Below are positions 36,478-44,699 of a stretch of DNA of 64,000 nucleotides, piece after piece. The stretch is from Bernardetia sp. (GTDB lineage: Bacteria > Bacteroidota > Bacteroidia > Cytophagales > Bernardetiaceae). The position numbers were made by a program, and so were the translations under genes. The stretch spans positions 1-64,000 of the forward strand of contig JAHDBD010000019.1 in the NCBI GenBank assembly GCA_020630575.1. Reading direction: 5' to 3'. The notes beneath the pieces were generated by a model. It did not search any database, had not been told where the DNA came from, and worked only from the letters and a program-made list of their open reading frames with translations. Numbering within the stretch: position 1 is the stretch's first letter; the number at the start of each line of letters is the position of its first letter.

Positions 36478-36508
36478 TTGGACTAATATAAATATAATTT
36501 TATTTTTG
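36478..36508 (+). promoter_or_regulatory. Bacteroidetes-type promoter for the 36674 gene
   Basis: TTG, 20 nt, TATTTTTG on the plus strand fits the -33/-7 consensus. It would give a leader of about 160 nt. Confidence 0.5.
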
Positions 36509-36673
36509 TGAAAATAATTTTGAATTAGCACTTTAGTTAATAGGTAAACTAATTTTTATTATTGATAATGTATTTTTTGTATAAAATATATCAGGAAAAC
36601 AATCAGATTTATACAACAACTTATGACCACTTTTTAAAACTATTACTCATCTGATTAAAAATTAATAATTATC

Positions 36674-37069
36674 ATGGCAAAACTTAATCAATTAGAATCT
36701 ATCAAAACGGAGCTAAAAACGCTGCGTTCGCATGAAGAAAAACTAGCTCATTTTATGAAAATAGATGATGAGGGAGGCGAAATCAGTTATATGCAGCCTA
36801 GTATTATGGGAAATGGAGAATATGGAACTCAAATCCGTTTTTATATTCGTGTAGACGAACTCTATTATTCAGCTCTTCTGACTCTTCCAAGTGCTAAAAA
36901 TGTACAGAAAGTACTTCGAAAAGTATGCAGAAAAGGATTTGCATTTTTAGAGAAAAATGAAGATGATATACGAGTAGACTTTTTAGACATCAAACATCCA
37001 GATGAACTTTTGACTGTACATAAAAGAACATTAGAAGAAGTTTGTAAAGACAATAATAAATGGAGATAG
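36674..37069 (+). CDS. hypothetical protein
   Basis: A 131-residue soluble protein, charged, with no signal peptide. The N-terminal 30 residues are a helix (KLNQLESIKTELKTLRSHEE). The rest looks like a small alpha/beta domain (TQIRFYIRVDELYYSALLTL, then FLEKNEDDIRVDFLDIKHPD). I do not recognise a family. It has its own likely promoter at 36478 and is followed by an unrelated membrane-protein gene. Confidence 0.65.
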   Translation: MAKLNQLESIKTELKTLRSHEEKLAHFMKIDDEGGEISYMQPSIMGNGEYGTQIRFYIRVDELYYSALLTLPSAKNVQKVLRKVCRKGFAFLEKNEDDIRVDFLDIKHPDELLTVHKRTLEEVCKDNNKWR

Positions 37070-37257
37070 TTTTTTATCTTGTATCTCATACATATAAAAA
37101 CATCGTAGATTAAATTTTTAGTTTATGATGTTTTTCTGTTTTGTGTAGATTCGTTTATACATAAATATGCAGCAAAACGAATAGAAATATCGTTTTATGA
37201 TTGAAAATTAATTTATTTTTTTTACTAGTTACTTTCTCTTCTAACTCTTCTTTCATT

Positions 37258-37836
37258 ATGCGTTATTTTATTCTACTCTATTGTCTGTTTTTATCTAGTT
37301 TCTCCCATGCAATTATTCCTGCTGAAAGTATAAATAATGCAAGTCATTTAGTAATAAAAGAGGAGATGACTTCTAAAAAAGAGATTAAAAGACAACTAAA
37401 AACAGCCAAAAAGAAAAGAAATCAACTCAAAAGCCAAACACAAAAATTAAAATGGCAATTATTCAAAAATTCATTAAAAGATAAAAAATTAAGTAAAAAA
37501 TCTAAAAAACTAAATCAAAAAGACACAAAACCTATATACTGGGCTTCTTGGCTTTCAGCTTTATCAGGAATAACTGGTTATGCACTTTTTGGAATTGGTA
37601 TTAGACTTTCAGGAGTATATTTTTTAGGAGCTTTGTTGGCTATTCCATTTGGATTAGCAGCATTTGTACTTGCTATAAAATCTATACGTTTTATGAAAAA
37701 AAATCCAAAAGGAGAAAATAACACTTATAATAGAACTGGTTCAATCATATTTACTGTATTAGGAATGTATATTGGAATTACCTTTTTGTTTCTTACTTTG
37801 TTATTACTTACTCGTCCTTTTTCTTTTATCTCGTAG
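37258..37836 (+). CDS. exported membrane protein with Lys-rich helix
   Basis: A 192-residue protein starting with a signal peptide (MRYFILLYCLFLSSFSHA). A very Lys-rich helical segment follows (about residues 35-85, including KKEIKRQLKTAKKKRNQLKS). Three hydrophobic segments follow in the second half (about 92-115, 118-138 and 160-185). The membrane part resembles DUF4190-type small membrane proteins. The function is unknown. Confidence 0.6.
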   Translation: MRYFILLYCLFLSSFSHAIIPAESINNASHLVIKEEMTSKKEIKRQLKTAKKKRNQLKSQTQKLKWQLFKNSLKDKKLSKKSKKLNQKDTKPIYWASWLSALSGITGYALFGIGIRLSGVYFLGALLAIPFGLAAFVLAIKSIRFMKKNPKGENNTYNRTGSIIFTVLGMYIGITFLFLTLLLLTRPFSFIS

Positions 37837-37904
37837 TCTAAGTTTGGTAGTATAATGTTGATATTTAAAATACTAATTTGATAAATCAAGAGTATGAAGT
37901 AATT

Positions 37905-38045
37905 ATGCAATTTCTTGTTCCTGAACAAATAAAGGATTCCATATATGTTGAAAATGAATTTGAAGGAGGATATGGAGGAAAGTTATTTTTTACTGGGAAA
38001 ATTTTGGAAGTTAGTGAAGATTTTAAAAAACAGTATTTTTTATAG
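37905..38045 (+). CDS. small ORF, possible gene remnant
   Basis: A 46-residue ORF starting MQFLVPEQIKDSIYVEN with glycine-rich GGYGGKLFF in the middle. The reading frame stays open upstream without an ATG (…INQEYEVI before the Met), so this may be the tail of a decayed gene. It is the only coding-like stretch in the 332-bp gap before lptC. Confidence 0.35.
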   Translation: MQFLVPEQIKDSIYVENEFEGGYGGKLFFTGKILEVSEDFKKQYFL

Positions 38046-38168
38046 AACATTTACATAACAATAATCAATTTTGCCAAAAATTAAGATGATTAAAGTGCGT
38101 AGTGTTTGTAGAAAGTAGTAATTTTGTGGATTAGGATTTTAATAGAATTGAATAGATATTTATTAGTA

Positions 38169-38813
38169 ATGAAATATAAATTATATCACTACCCTTTTTT
38201 TGCAATTTTGAGCTTGGTAACACTTGCTTTTATCTTCCAAAGTTGTGGAGAAGATGAGATGAGTGAAGAAGAAAAAGCAAAAAACACTGTTATTGCTACT
38301 TTTGAAAACATTCGACGTATTTATAGCGAAGAAGGATTACTCAAAATAAAAATTGAAGCTCCTTTAGAATATATTTATCAAAATGAAGACCTTTATTACC
38401 CAAGCAATTTTAGAGTGAGTATGTATGATACCAAAGGCAAAATTACTACTACACTAACAGCAGACTCAGGTCGCTATGAGAGAATTAGTAAATTATACCA
38501 TGCCTATGGAAATGTAGAAGTAGTTAATTATGAACAAGAACAGAAAGTAAATACTCCAGAACTCCATTGGAACGAGTTTAAAAGAGAAATTTATACAGAA
38601 AAAGAAATTGCTGTCAAAACACCAACTGAGACCCTTTATGGAATTGGAATGACTTCGAATGAGACGTTTAGTAAATATAAAGTCTGGCAACCAACTGGAA
38701 GTTTTATTTATAAAGAAAGAACTCAAGGATTTGAAAAACCTGATAGTACAGATATGCAAAATCAAAAAAACACTCCCTATTCTAATCTTCAACAATCCTT
38801 ACCAACCCAATAA
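38169..38813 (+). CDS. lptC: LptC-family lipoprotein (LPS export)
   Basis: A 214-residue lipoprotein from the ATG at 38169, with signal and lipobox ending AFIFQSC. The body matches the LptC/YrbK beta-jellyroll: NPSNFRVSMYD-type strands are seen as YYPSNFRVSMYDTKGKITTT, then LTADSGRYERISKLYHAYGNV, and NTPELHWNEFKREIYTEKEI. LptC passes lipopolysaccharide from the LptBFG transporter to LptA. Bacteroidetes versions are often lipoproteins like this one. The next two genes encode membrane proteins and are probably co-transcribed. Confidence 0.85.
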   Translation: MKYKLYHYPFFAILSLVTLAFIFQSCGEDEMSEEEKAKNTVIATFENIRRIYSEEGLLKIKIEAPLEYIYQNEDLYYPSNFRVSMYDTKGKITTTLTADSGRYERISKLYHAYGNVEVVNYEQEQKVNTPELHWNEFKREIYTEKEIAVKTPTETLYGIGMTSNETFSKYKVWQPTGSFIYKERTQGFEKPDSTDMQNQKNTPYSNLQQSLPTQ

Positions 38814-38888
38814 CATCCATTTTAGAATACGAAAAAATACAAAATTAACAGTACCTTTGCCAAAATTTTTATTTTATAAATCCGTTCA

Positions 38889-39176
38889 ATGAAATTACTT
38901 GAAAATATTTTATTAGCTTTTTGTGTTGCTTCTTTAGCAATCGGTGTACATCAACTTTATTACTATGAAGTGCAGGAAGTATATTGGATATTGAGCCTTT
39001 CTGTTTTATTATTTTTGGTATATACTTGGATAAAGTCAAAAAATTCTGAAAAAGAAAAAGCTGCAAATCAAGCAACTAAAAAACAGGAAAATAAAAGTAA
39101 CTCTAAAAAACAATATGTGGATAAAGAGAACTCTAACCTTACACCACCCAAAAAGAAACGTAAAAAAAGAAACTAA
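38889..39176 (+). CDS. small membrane protein
   Basis: A 95-residue protein with two hydrophobic segments (about 5-24 and 30-50), followed by a very Lys/Asn/Glu-rich cytoplasmic tail ending KKKRKKRN. No family recognised. It sits 75 bp after lptC and 97 bp before the CorC-like gene. TACCTTTG at 38852-38859 could be a -7 element of its own promoter, but no -33 TTG is at the right distance. Confidence 0.55.
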   Translation: MKLLENILLAFCVASLAIGVHQLYYYEVQEVYWILSLSVLLFLVYTWIKSKNSEKEKAANQATKKQENKSNSKKQYVDKENSNLTPPKKKRKKRN

Positions 39177-39273
39177 AACAGACAGTAATTAGTGATTAAA
39201 CTAGAGTCAGTTAATGAATGTAAAATCAATAATTTGGCTTATCACTAATAACTTATGACTAATAACTAAAGAA

Positions 39274-40578
39274 ATGAACCCTTGGATTCCCATATTTATA
39301 TCACTTTTATTTTCGGCTTTTTTCTCGGCTATCGAAATTGCTTTTATTTCGGCTGACCGTTTGCAACTTGCCTTAAAACAAAATGAAGGGGGACGAACAG
39401 CAAAACTTTTATATAGATTTTACAAATTAGAAGATTACTTTATCTGTACAACACTTACAGGAAATACAATTTCACTTGTTTTGTATGGAATTTTTATGGC
39501 ACAGGTTTTAGATCCACCTCTAAAAACCCTTTTTACAAAATGGCTTATTAATAATGATGCTCTTATCGAAACGGCTGTTTTGGGAAGTCAAACTATTTTA
39601 TCAACAATGCTAGTTTTGGCAGTGGCTGAATTTTTACCAAAAAGTATTGCTCTTGCAAGTCCGAATCGAATTATTGAAGTATTGGTTCATTTTATGAGGG
39701 CTGTATATTTTGTTTTTTATCCTTTTGTGTGGGTAATCATAAAGTCAGCTAAATGGTTTACTAGAAAAGTATTTAAGATAGAAGAAGACAGAGAGCTTCC
39801 ACTTTTGGGCATTTCTGACCTCAATCATTATATTCAAAAATTGAGTGGTTCGCAAGGAGAAAAGTCAAATGTAGACGCTGACTTGTTTCAAAATGCAGTA
39901 GAATTCAGAACACTAAAAGTTAGAGATTGTATGATTCCTCGTACTGATATAGTTTCGATTTCTATTGATGAGAGCATCGAAAAACTACAACAACTTTTTG
40001 TAGAAAGTGGACACTCCAAAATTATTATTTATAGAGAAACTATTGATAATGTAATTGGTTATAGTCACGCTTTACGACTTTTTGACCATCCCACAACCAT
40101 AAAAAGCGTAACAGACAGTATCTTTTTTGTTCCTGAAACCATGCACACCAACGAACTTATGATGCGCTTCATTGCTACTCGTAAAAGTATGGCACTTGTT
40201 ACAGATGAGTTTGGAGGAACGGCAGGAATTGTTACGATTGAAGATATTGTAGAAGAAATTTTGGGGGAAATAGAAGACGAACACGATGAAGAAGGTTTGT
40301 TTTTTGAAAAAATTGATGAGAAAAACTTTTTGCTTCATGCTCGTTATGATATTCAAGAACTAAATGAAAAACATAACTGGAATATCCCAGAAGGAGAGTA
40401 TGATACACTAGGGGGATATATTTTAGAAAAACTAGGAACAATGCCAGAAGCAGGAACACAAATTAAAGACGAAAACTTCACAATTCTCGTCAAAGAAATG
40501 CAGGGCGCACGCATCGAAATTATAGCAATTCGTTTTTATGAAACCCCTTACTCAGAGGAAGAAGAAGATATGAATTAA
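39274..40578 (+). CDS. CNNM/CorC/HlyC-family (hemolysin-like) transporter protein
   Basis: A 434-residue protein. An N-terminal DUF21/CNNM membrane domain (about residues 1-190, starting NPWIPIFISLLFSAFFSAIE) is followed by a pair of CBS domains (about 205-335, with VRDCMIPRTDIVSI and GGTAGIVTIEDIVEEILGEI). The C-terminus is a CorC_HlyC domain (about 350-425). Members export or regulate Mg2+/Co2+. In Bacteroidetes a similar protein, GldE, is linked to gliding; I cannot tell GldE from its paralogues here. The porin ORF follows in the same reading frame after a single stop codon. Confidence 0.88.
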   Translation: MNPWIPIFISLLFSAFFSAIEIAFISADRLQLALKQNEGGRTAKLLYRFYKLEDYFICTTLTGNTISLVLYGIFMAQVLDPPLKTLFTKWLINNDALIETAVLGSQTILSTMLVLAVAEFLPKSIALASPNRIIEVLVHFMRAVYFVFYPFVWVIIKSAKWFTRKVFKIEEDRELPLLGISDLNHYIQKLSGSQGEKSNVDADLFQNAVEFRTLKVRDCMIPRTDIVSISIDESIEKLQQLFVESGHSKIIIYRETIDNVIGYSHALRLFDHPTTIKSVTDSIFFVPETMHTNELMMRFIATRKSMALVTDEFGGTAGIVTIEDIVEEILGEIEDEHDEEGLFFEKIDEKNFLLHARYDIQELNEKHNWNIPEGEYDTLGGYILEKLGTMPEAGTQIKDENFTILVKEMQGARIEIIAIRFYETPYSEEEEDMN

Positions 40579-40623
40579 TTTGAGTTTTATTTTTTATTTG
40601 AAAAATCAGCTAAAGAAAATATT

Positions 40624-43002
40624 TTGGAAAATTATAACACGAAAAAAACATTTTTATCATTTTTTCATTCAACGTTTTTGACATTTCAAAGAACGACTCT
40701 ATTCATTTTATTTGTTTTTTTGAGTAGTTTTTTTACTCAAACTATTTTTGCTCAAAATGATTCTATTCCTGCTAATGAATTACCTTTAGCAGATTCATTG
40801 ATGCAAAAAACAAGTGATTCGACAGTAATGATAGCTCCTTTTCCTACTGATTCTACAAAAAAGGATTCTACTCAAAAGAAAATAAATAACCCAACAGATA
40901 CTACCAAAACAGATAGTACAACCACAACAGCAGCATTATTACAAGGCGAAACAACACCTAAAATAAATACAGATAGTATAGAATATGCAGCTAACTCAGT
41001 ATGGAAACTTTATGAAGAAGATTTATACCTCAATACGAAAAGAGAGATTCATCCAGATACATCTGTCAATAATTTTCATAGGTACGGCATTATTCAAAGG
41101 AATGATTATACCTATCAAGATTTGGGAAATCTAGGAACGGCTGCTCAATCTATTTTTTATCAAGAACCCAATCAAATCGGTTCACGTTGGGGAATTACAG
41201 CTTACGAACCCTATATCCGAAGACCTTCTGAAATTCCTTATTTCAATACACTTGCTCCTTATGTAGACATTTATTTAGTGCAAGGAGGACAGGGAAAATC
41301 TTGGCTTGATGTAGATTTGAGTAGAAATATAAATCCTGATTGGAATGTCAGTATTTTTTATAGACGTATAAGTGCAAATAAAGTTATTAATCGTGCCTTT
41401 AGGAGGAATGACGAACAAGTAGAACATCAAACTTTTAGTTTTACAAATCGCTTCTTTTCCAAAAATCATCGTTATAAAATGTTGGCTCATTTTTCTTGGT
41501 ACGACCACAATATATTAGAAACTGGAGGTGTAAAATCAACTATTTCTTTGGATGGTTTTACCAATCAAAATGTTATTGATACACTTGTTCAATTAGATAA
41601 CTCAGAACTAGATTATAACTTACCTAGTTTTGGTGATGTCGTACAATATGGACGTACTTTTCATATTTATCAACAATACAGTATTACTAAAGGAGGACAG
41701 TTTGAGATTTTTCAATTAACAGATTATTCTAGAAACACAAATAGATATAGTAATGATGGAACTGCTTATGGAGCAAATGTAGCTTTTTATAATCAGTTTT
41801 CAGACTTTCCTTCTGTTGTGGCTGCAAATGGATTTACATATCGAACAGTTTTTTCACAGCTAGAAAATAAAGCAGGAATAAAAGGACGAATAAATAATTT
41901 TCAGTATCGAACCTTTGCCAAACTCCGAAATTATCAAGTGAGCTATGATTTTCCTTTTGCACAAGGAGAAATACAGACTAGCCAAAAGATAGATATTGAA
42001 CCAGAGCTTTTTGTAGGAGGTGGATTGCGTTATTTTCTCAATACAAAAGCAAATGATAAACTAGAGCAAGAAATAAATGAATTGAACGATTATAAAAAAG
42101 AGCGTCAAGTTTTGGATTCACTTTCCAAAAAAGACTCTACCAACATCAATTTTAAACCTTCTATTTCTATAAAAGATAATACGATTTCTGTGGTTTCTTA
42201 TATCGATGCTTCAGCAGAATATCAACTTGTTTCGGAGCTAGTGGGAGATTATAGAGTTTCGGCAGAATGGATTCGAAATAACTTAACTGTTGGATTAAAT
42301 AGAACTGTTTATTCTCCTTCTTTAATTCAGCAATATTCTTTTCAGCCACAACTACGCTGGCAAAATGATAACTTTGAAAGGACAACAAGTGATAAAGTGT
42401 ATGCTTCTATTGAGTTTAATCCATTAAAACTTCCTTTTCTGAGTAAGGTAGATTCTGCCTATAAAATTTCTCTTCGTCCGTATGTTTCGGCAAGTAATAT
42501 TCAGAATTTGGTGTATAATGATTCTAATTCAGTAGCTCAACAAACCTCAAAAGCAACACAACCTATTTCGGCAGGATTAGCCATTAATGGTTCATATAAA
42601 AAACTTCACGCACTTTTAGATTTTCGTTATAACCAAAATTTAGGTGAAGATTTGGTCAGAATGCCTCCAGTTTTTGTCAATTTTATGCTCTTCTATAAAA
42701 ATAGATTATTCGACAATGCAATGGAAGCCGAAATAGGAACAGATATTCATTATCATAGCAAATACAAAGCAGATGCCTACAATCCACTTATTCAGCAGTT
42801 TCACTTACAAGAAAAGTATAATGTAGGTGGTTTTCCTCAAATGGATTTATTTTTCAATTTTAAAGTCAGTAGAGCCAAAATTACTTTAAAGGTAAATAAT
42901 GTTTTGTTAGATGCAGCAGGACAAGGTTATTATGATACTCCTCTCTATATTGCTCAACCTCGTGCAGTTGAAGTAGTGATTAATTGGTTGTTTTTTAATT
43001 AG
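40624..43002 (+). CDS. putative porin (Bacteroidetes outer-membrane barrel)
   Basis: A 792-residue outer-membrane protein. A signal peptide ending TIFAQN is followed by a Ser/Thr/Asp/Lys-rich linker (about 45-120, many DSTKKDST-like units) and a long beta-barrel region ending in VEVVINWLFFN. This matches the 'putative porin' family of Bacteroidetes. There is no ATG near the N-terminus: the ORF is open right after the upstream stop codon at 40578, and the best start is TTG at 40624, preceded by the purine-rich AAAGAAAA. Function is probably passive or specific uptake across the outer membrane. Confidence 0.75.
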   Translation: MENYNTKKTFLSFFHSTFLTFQRTTLFILFVFLSSFFTQTIFAQNDSIPANELPLADSLMQKTSDSTVMIAPFPTDSTKKDSTQKKINNPTDTTKTDSTTTTAALLQGETTPKINTDSIEYAANSVWKLYEEDLYLNTKREIHPDTSVNNFHRYGIIQRNDYTYQDLGNLGTAAQSIFYQEPNQIGSRWGITAYEPYIRRPSEIPYFNTLAPYVDIYLVQGGQGKSWLDVDLSRNINPDWNVSIFYRRISANKVINRAFRRNDEQVEHQTFSFTNRFFSKNHRYKMLAHFSWYDHNILETGGVKSTISLDGFTNQNVIDTLVQLDNSELDYNLPSFGDVVQYGRTFHIYQQYSITKGGQFEIFQLTDYSRNTNRYSNDGTAYGANVAFYNQFSDFPSVVAANGFTYRTVFSQLENKAGIKGRINNFQYRTFAKLRNYQVSYDFPFAQGEIQTSQKIDIEPELFVGGGLRYFLNTKANDKLEQEINELNDYKKERQVLDSLSKKDSTNINFKPSISIKDNTISVVSYIDASAEYQLVSELVGDYRVSAEWIRNNLTVGLNRTVYSPSLIQQYSFQPQLRWQNDNFERTTSDKVYASIEFNPLKLPFLSKVDSAYKISLRPYVSASNIQNLVYNDSNSVAQQTSKATQPISAGLAINGSYKKLHALLDFRYNQNLGEDLVRMPPVFVNFMLFYKNRLFDNAMEAEIGTDIHYHSKYKADAYNPLIQQFHLQEKYNVGGFPQMDLFFNFKVSRAKITLKVNNVLLDAAGQGYYDTPLYIAQPRAVEVVINWLFFN

Positions 43003-43010
43003 AAACGATT

Positions 43011-43040
43011 GTTGTCGGCGAGATACCGACAACGGCAAAG
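43011..43040. repeat. GGTG/CACC-AACGGC palindromic repeat, copy 1
   Basis: GTTGTCGG, 7-nt loop, CCGACAAC followed by GGCAAAG, starting 9 bp after the porin stop codon. It is one of six related elements in this part of the window. Confidence 0.8.
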
Positions 43041-43095
43041 ATTTTACAAAATCTCTAAGTGCATTTAATAAATTGTTCTTTTTGCATATTTTCTT

Positions 43096-43782
43096 TCAAA
43101 TACTATTTCGACTAATAAAATTCAATACTCCTTGAAGCATTTGTTCTACTTGCTCCTTTGTGTATTCATCATATTTTCCATGAGCAGCTTTATTTCTCAA
43201 ATCTAACCAAGCAGTAACTTGTTTTTGGTCTAGCATATTATATATGCCTTCTTTTGTTAAATCTGCATTCAATACATCAGCTTTTTTAGGAACTTCCTTT
43301 TCTCCTCTCATAAAAAAAGTATCTATTTCATTAGAATTACATAACTGTCTAAGATGTTCCTCTAATGTACTTCCTATCATAACAGCAGCAGGGTCTTTAT
43401 ATCCTTCTTTTAATAAATGTTCAGCCATTTCAAGAAAATCAGTAAATATTTCTGCTGAAACTAATCCTTTTACAGAGGTTAGCCAACCTTGTTCGATTTC
43501 TTCTTTTATTCCTAATAAAATACCTTTCATACAATTTAGGATATATAATGTCCTTTTATTACTTTCAGTAACCCTGAAGAAATTCTCATAATAAGGATGT
43601 TCTTTTCCAAAAATATTCTCTATAAAGGACAGTGATGATGACTTCAAGTGATGAAATGTTTTTTCACTGATATAAACTGTAGTAGAAGTTGCAGTATAAC
43701 TAGTTATTTTATTCATCAATGATCTATCAGCTAATTCTATAAGACTGTCTATTCTTTTGAGTAATTTTTTCTGTGTATTCAT
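43096..43782 (-). CDS. HEPN-like protein (RNKAAH motif), possible RNase
   Basis: A 228-residue protein starting MNTQKKLLKRID. Its C-terminal 90 residues are helical and contain LDLRNKAAHGKYDEYT, in which R-x4-H matches the Rx4-6H catalytic motif of HEPN RNases common in toxin and defence systems. The N-terminal part (about 1-120) is helical and unassigned. The reading frame extends upstream to 43857, but those extra codons are a copy of the end of dnaE, so the internal ATG is preferred. It lies next to a PIN/antitoxin pair. Role inferred, not shown. Confidence 0.6.
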   Translation of the reverse strand: MNTQKKLLKRIDSLIELADRSLMNKITSYTATSTTVYISEKTFHHLKSSSLSFIENIFGKEHPYYENFFRVTESNKRTLYILNCMKGILLGIKEEIEQGWLTSVKGLVSAEIFTDFLEMAEHLLKEGYKDPAAVMIGSTLEEHLRQLCNSNEIDTFFMRGEKEVPKKADVLNADLTKEGIYNMLDQKQVTAWLDLRNKAAHGKYDEYTKEQVEQMLQGVLNFISRNSI

Positions 43783-43812
43783 TTGACTTATTTTTTTAGT
43801 GTTTAAAAATTT

Positions 43813-43845
43813 ACCCCACTGACAAACCACACCCGACTGCTCAAT
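43813..43845 (-). pseudogene. duplicated 3' end of dnaE
   Basis: This stretch translates as IEQSGVVCQWG and matches the last residues of DnaE (IEQLGVVCQVG, 44703-44735). 28 of 33 bases are identical. It lies ~890 bp downstream of the real dnaE end with the toxin-antitoxin pair between, and reads in frame into the HEPN-like gene without a stop. Confidence 0.75.
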
Positions 43846-44307
43846 AAAACAAGGCAATATCTATTACTTTAACCTCTATAAACTGATTGTGTAGATGTTC
43901 AAAATCTTTATCTGTTGTAAGTAAAGTTGCTTTTGATGCCATTGCAGAAGCTGCTATCCACAAATCATTTTTACCCATGTTTCTAACACTCATTCCTTTC
44001 GGTAAAGGTTTCTCTTTTAGTTTTCCTTGACTATAAGCATCTATAATTCCATAATTATTTATGATAGGAATAGAATTCGCTTTAATAAGGTCAAAACCTT
44101 TCAAAATTTGGTTTAGAGCTGTAAGTTTTGGTTTTCCCCATTGATTTTGACGAGTAGACCAGTAATAGAAGAGAGTTCTCCCAAACTAATATGTGTATAT
44201 GAAAACCTATTTTCAGAATCTTGTATGTATTTTTCTCTAAAAAAATAACTGAATGATTTACTCTTGGCAAGCAAAATCAAAATATTGGTATCTAAAATAT
44301 AATTCAT
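43841..44307 (-). pseudogene. PIN-domain (VapC-like) toxin, frameshifted
   Basis: Two ORFs together make one PIN protein. 44307-44113 gives MNYILDTNILILLAK with the first catalytic Asp and ends after GELSSI. The second frame continues with WGKPKLTALNQILKGFDLI and then KNDLWIAASAMASKATLLTTDKDFEHL, which holds the other acidic residues. A shift is needed between about 44125 and 44175. PIN domains are metal-dependent RNases, here expected to act as the toxin of the pair. As read it is broken; a sequencing error or programmed shift cannot be excluded. Its start overlaps the antitoxin stop by 4 bp. Confidence 0.7.
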
Positions 44308-44636
44308 TTTTTTAGCATTTCTAAAAGTTCTTCAATTGTTTCATTTTCATCGTCTTCTAAGCTACCAAAATAAGGGATTGCAGTTTCTAAATTGGCAACA
44401 TAAGGAGAAGGCAAAGTTTCTTTTTCTAGTTCATCATACGAAATAGTAGAAACAGTTTCTTCTAAACCTAATCCCTCAAAAAGAAGATTTGTATTTTCTA
44501 AATCTTCGTAGTTGTCTATATTTTCTATTTCCTGTTTTTCTTCTATTTCCTTGTACAAAATACCTAATCTACTTGCCATACTAAGCAGCAAATTTATATC
44601 TTGTCCATTAGCAGACTGCAAAATTATTGTACGCAT
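44304..44636 (-). CDS. putative antitoxin of the PIN pair
   Basis: A 110-residue acidic protein. It starts MRTIILQSANGQDINLLLSMASRLGI and has a long Glu/Asp-rich body ending TIEELLEMLKK. Its stop codon overlaps the PIN start (TCAT on the plus strand, i.e. ATGA), the coupling usual for toxin-antitoxin pairs. I see no ribbon-helix-helix or AbrB signature; small acidic partners of PIN toxins without clear DNA-binding domains are common in Bacteroidetes. Confidence 0.6.
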   Translation of the reverse strand: MRTIILQSANGQDINLLLSMASRLGILYKEIEEKQEIENIDNYEDLENTNLLFEGLGLEETVSTISYDELEKETLPSPYVANLETAIPYFGSLEDDENETIEELLEMLKK

Positions 44637-44699
44637 AGTTTCTAATTAGTTCGTGTAATTTGATTTTTATACAAAAAACTCACTTCTTTTCTACATCAA

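Noticed and set aside
43783..43857. Longer N-terminus (25 extra residues) for the HEPN-like protein
   Set aside because: These codons are a copy of the dnaE 3' end rather than part of the family; the ATG at 43782 is the better start.
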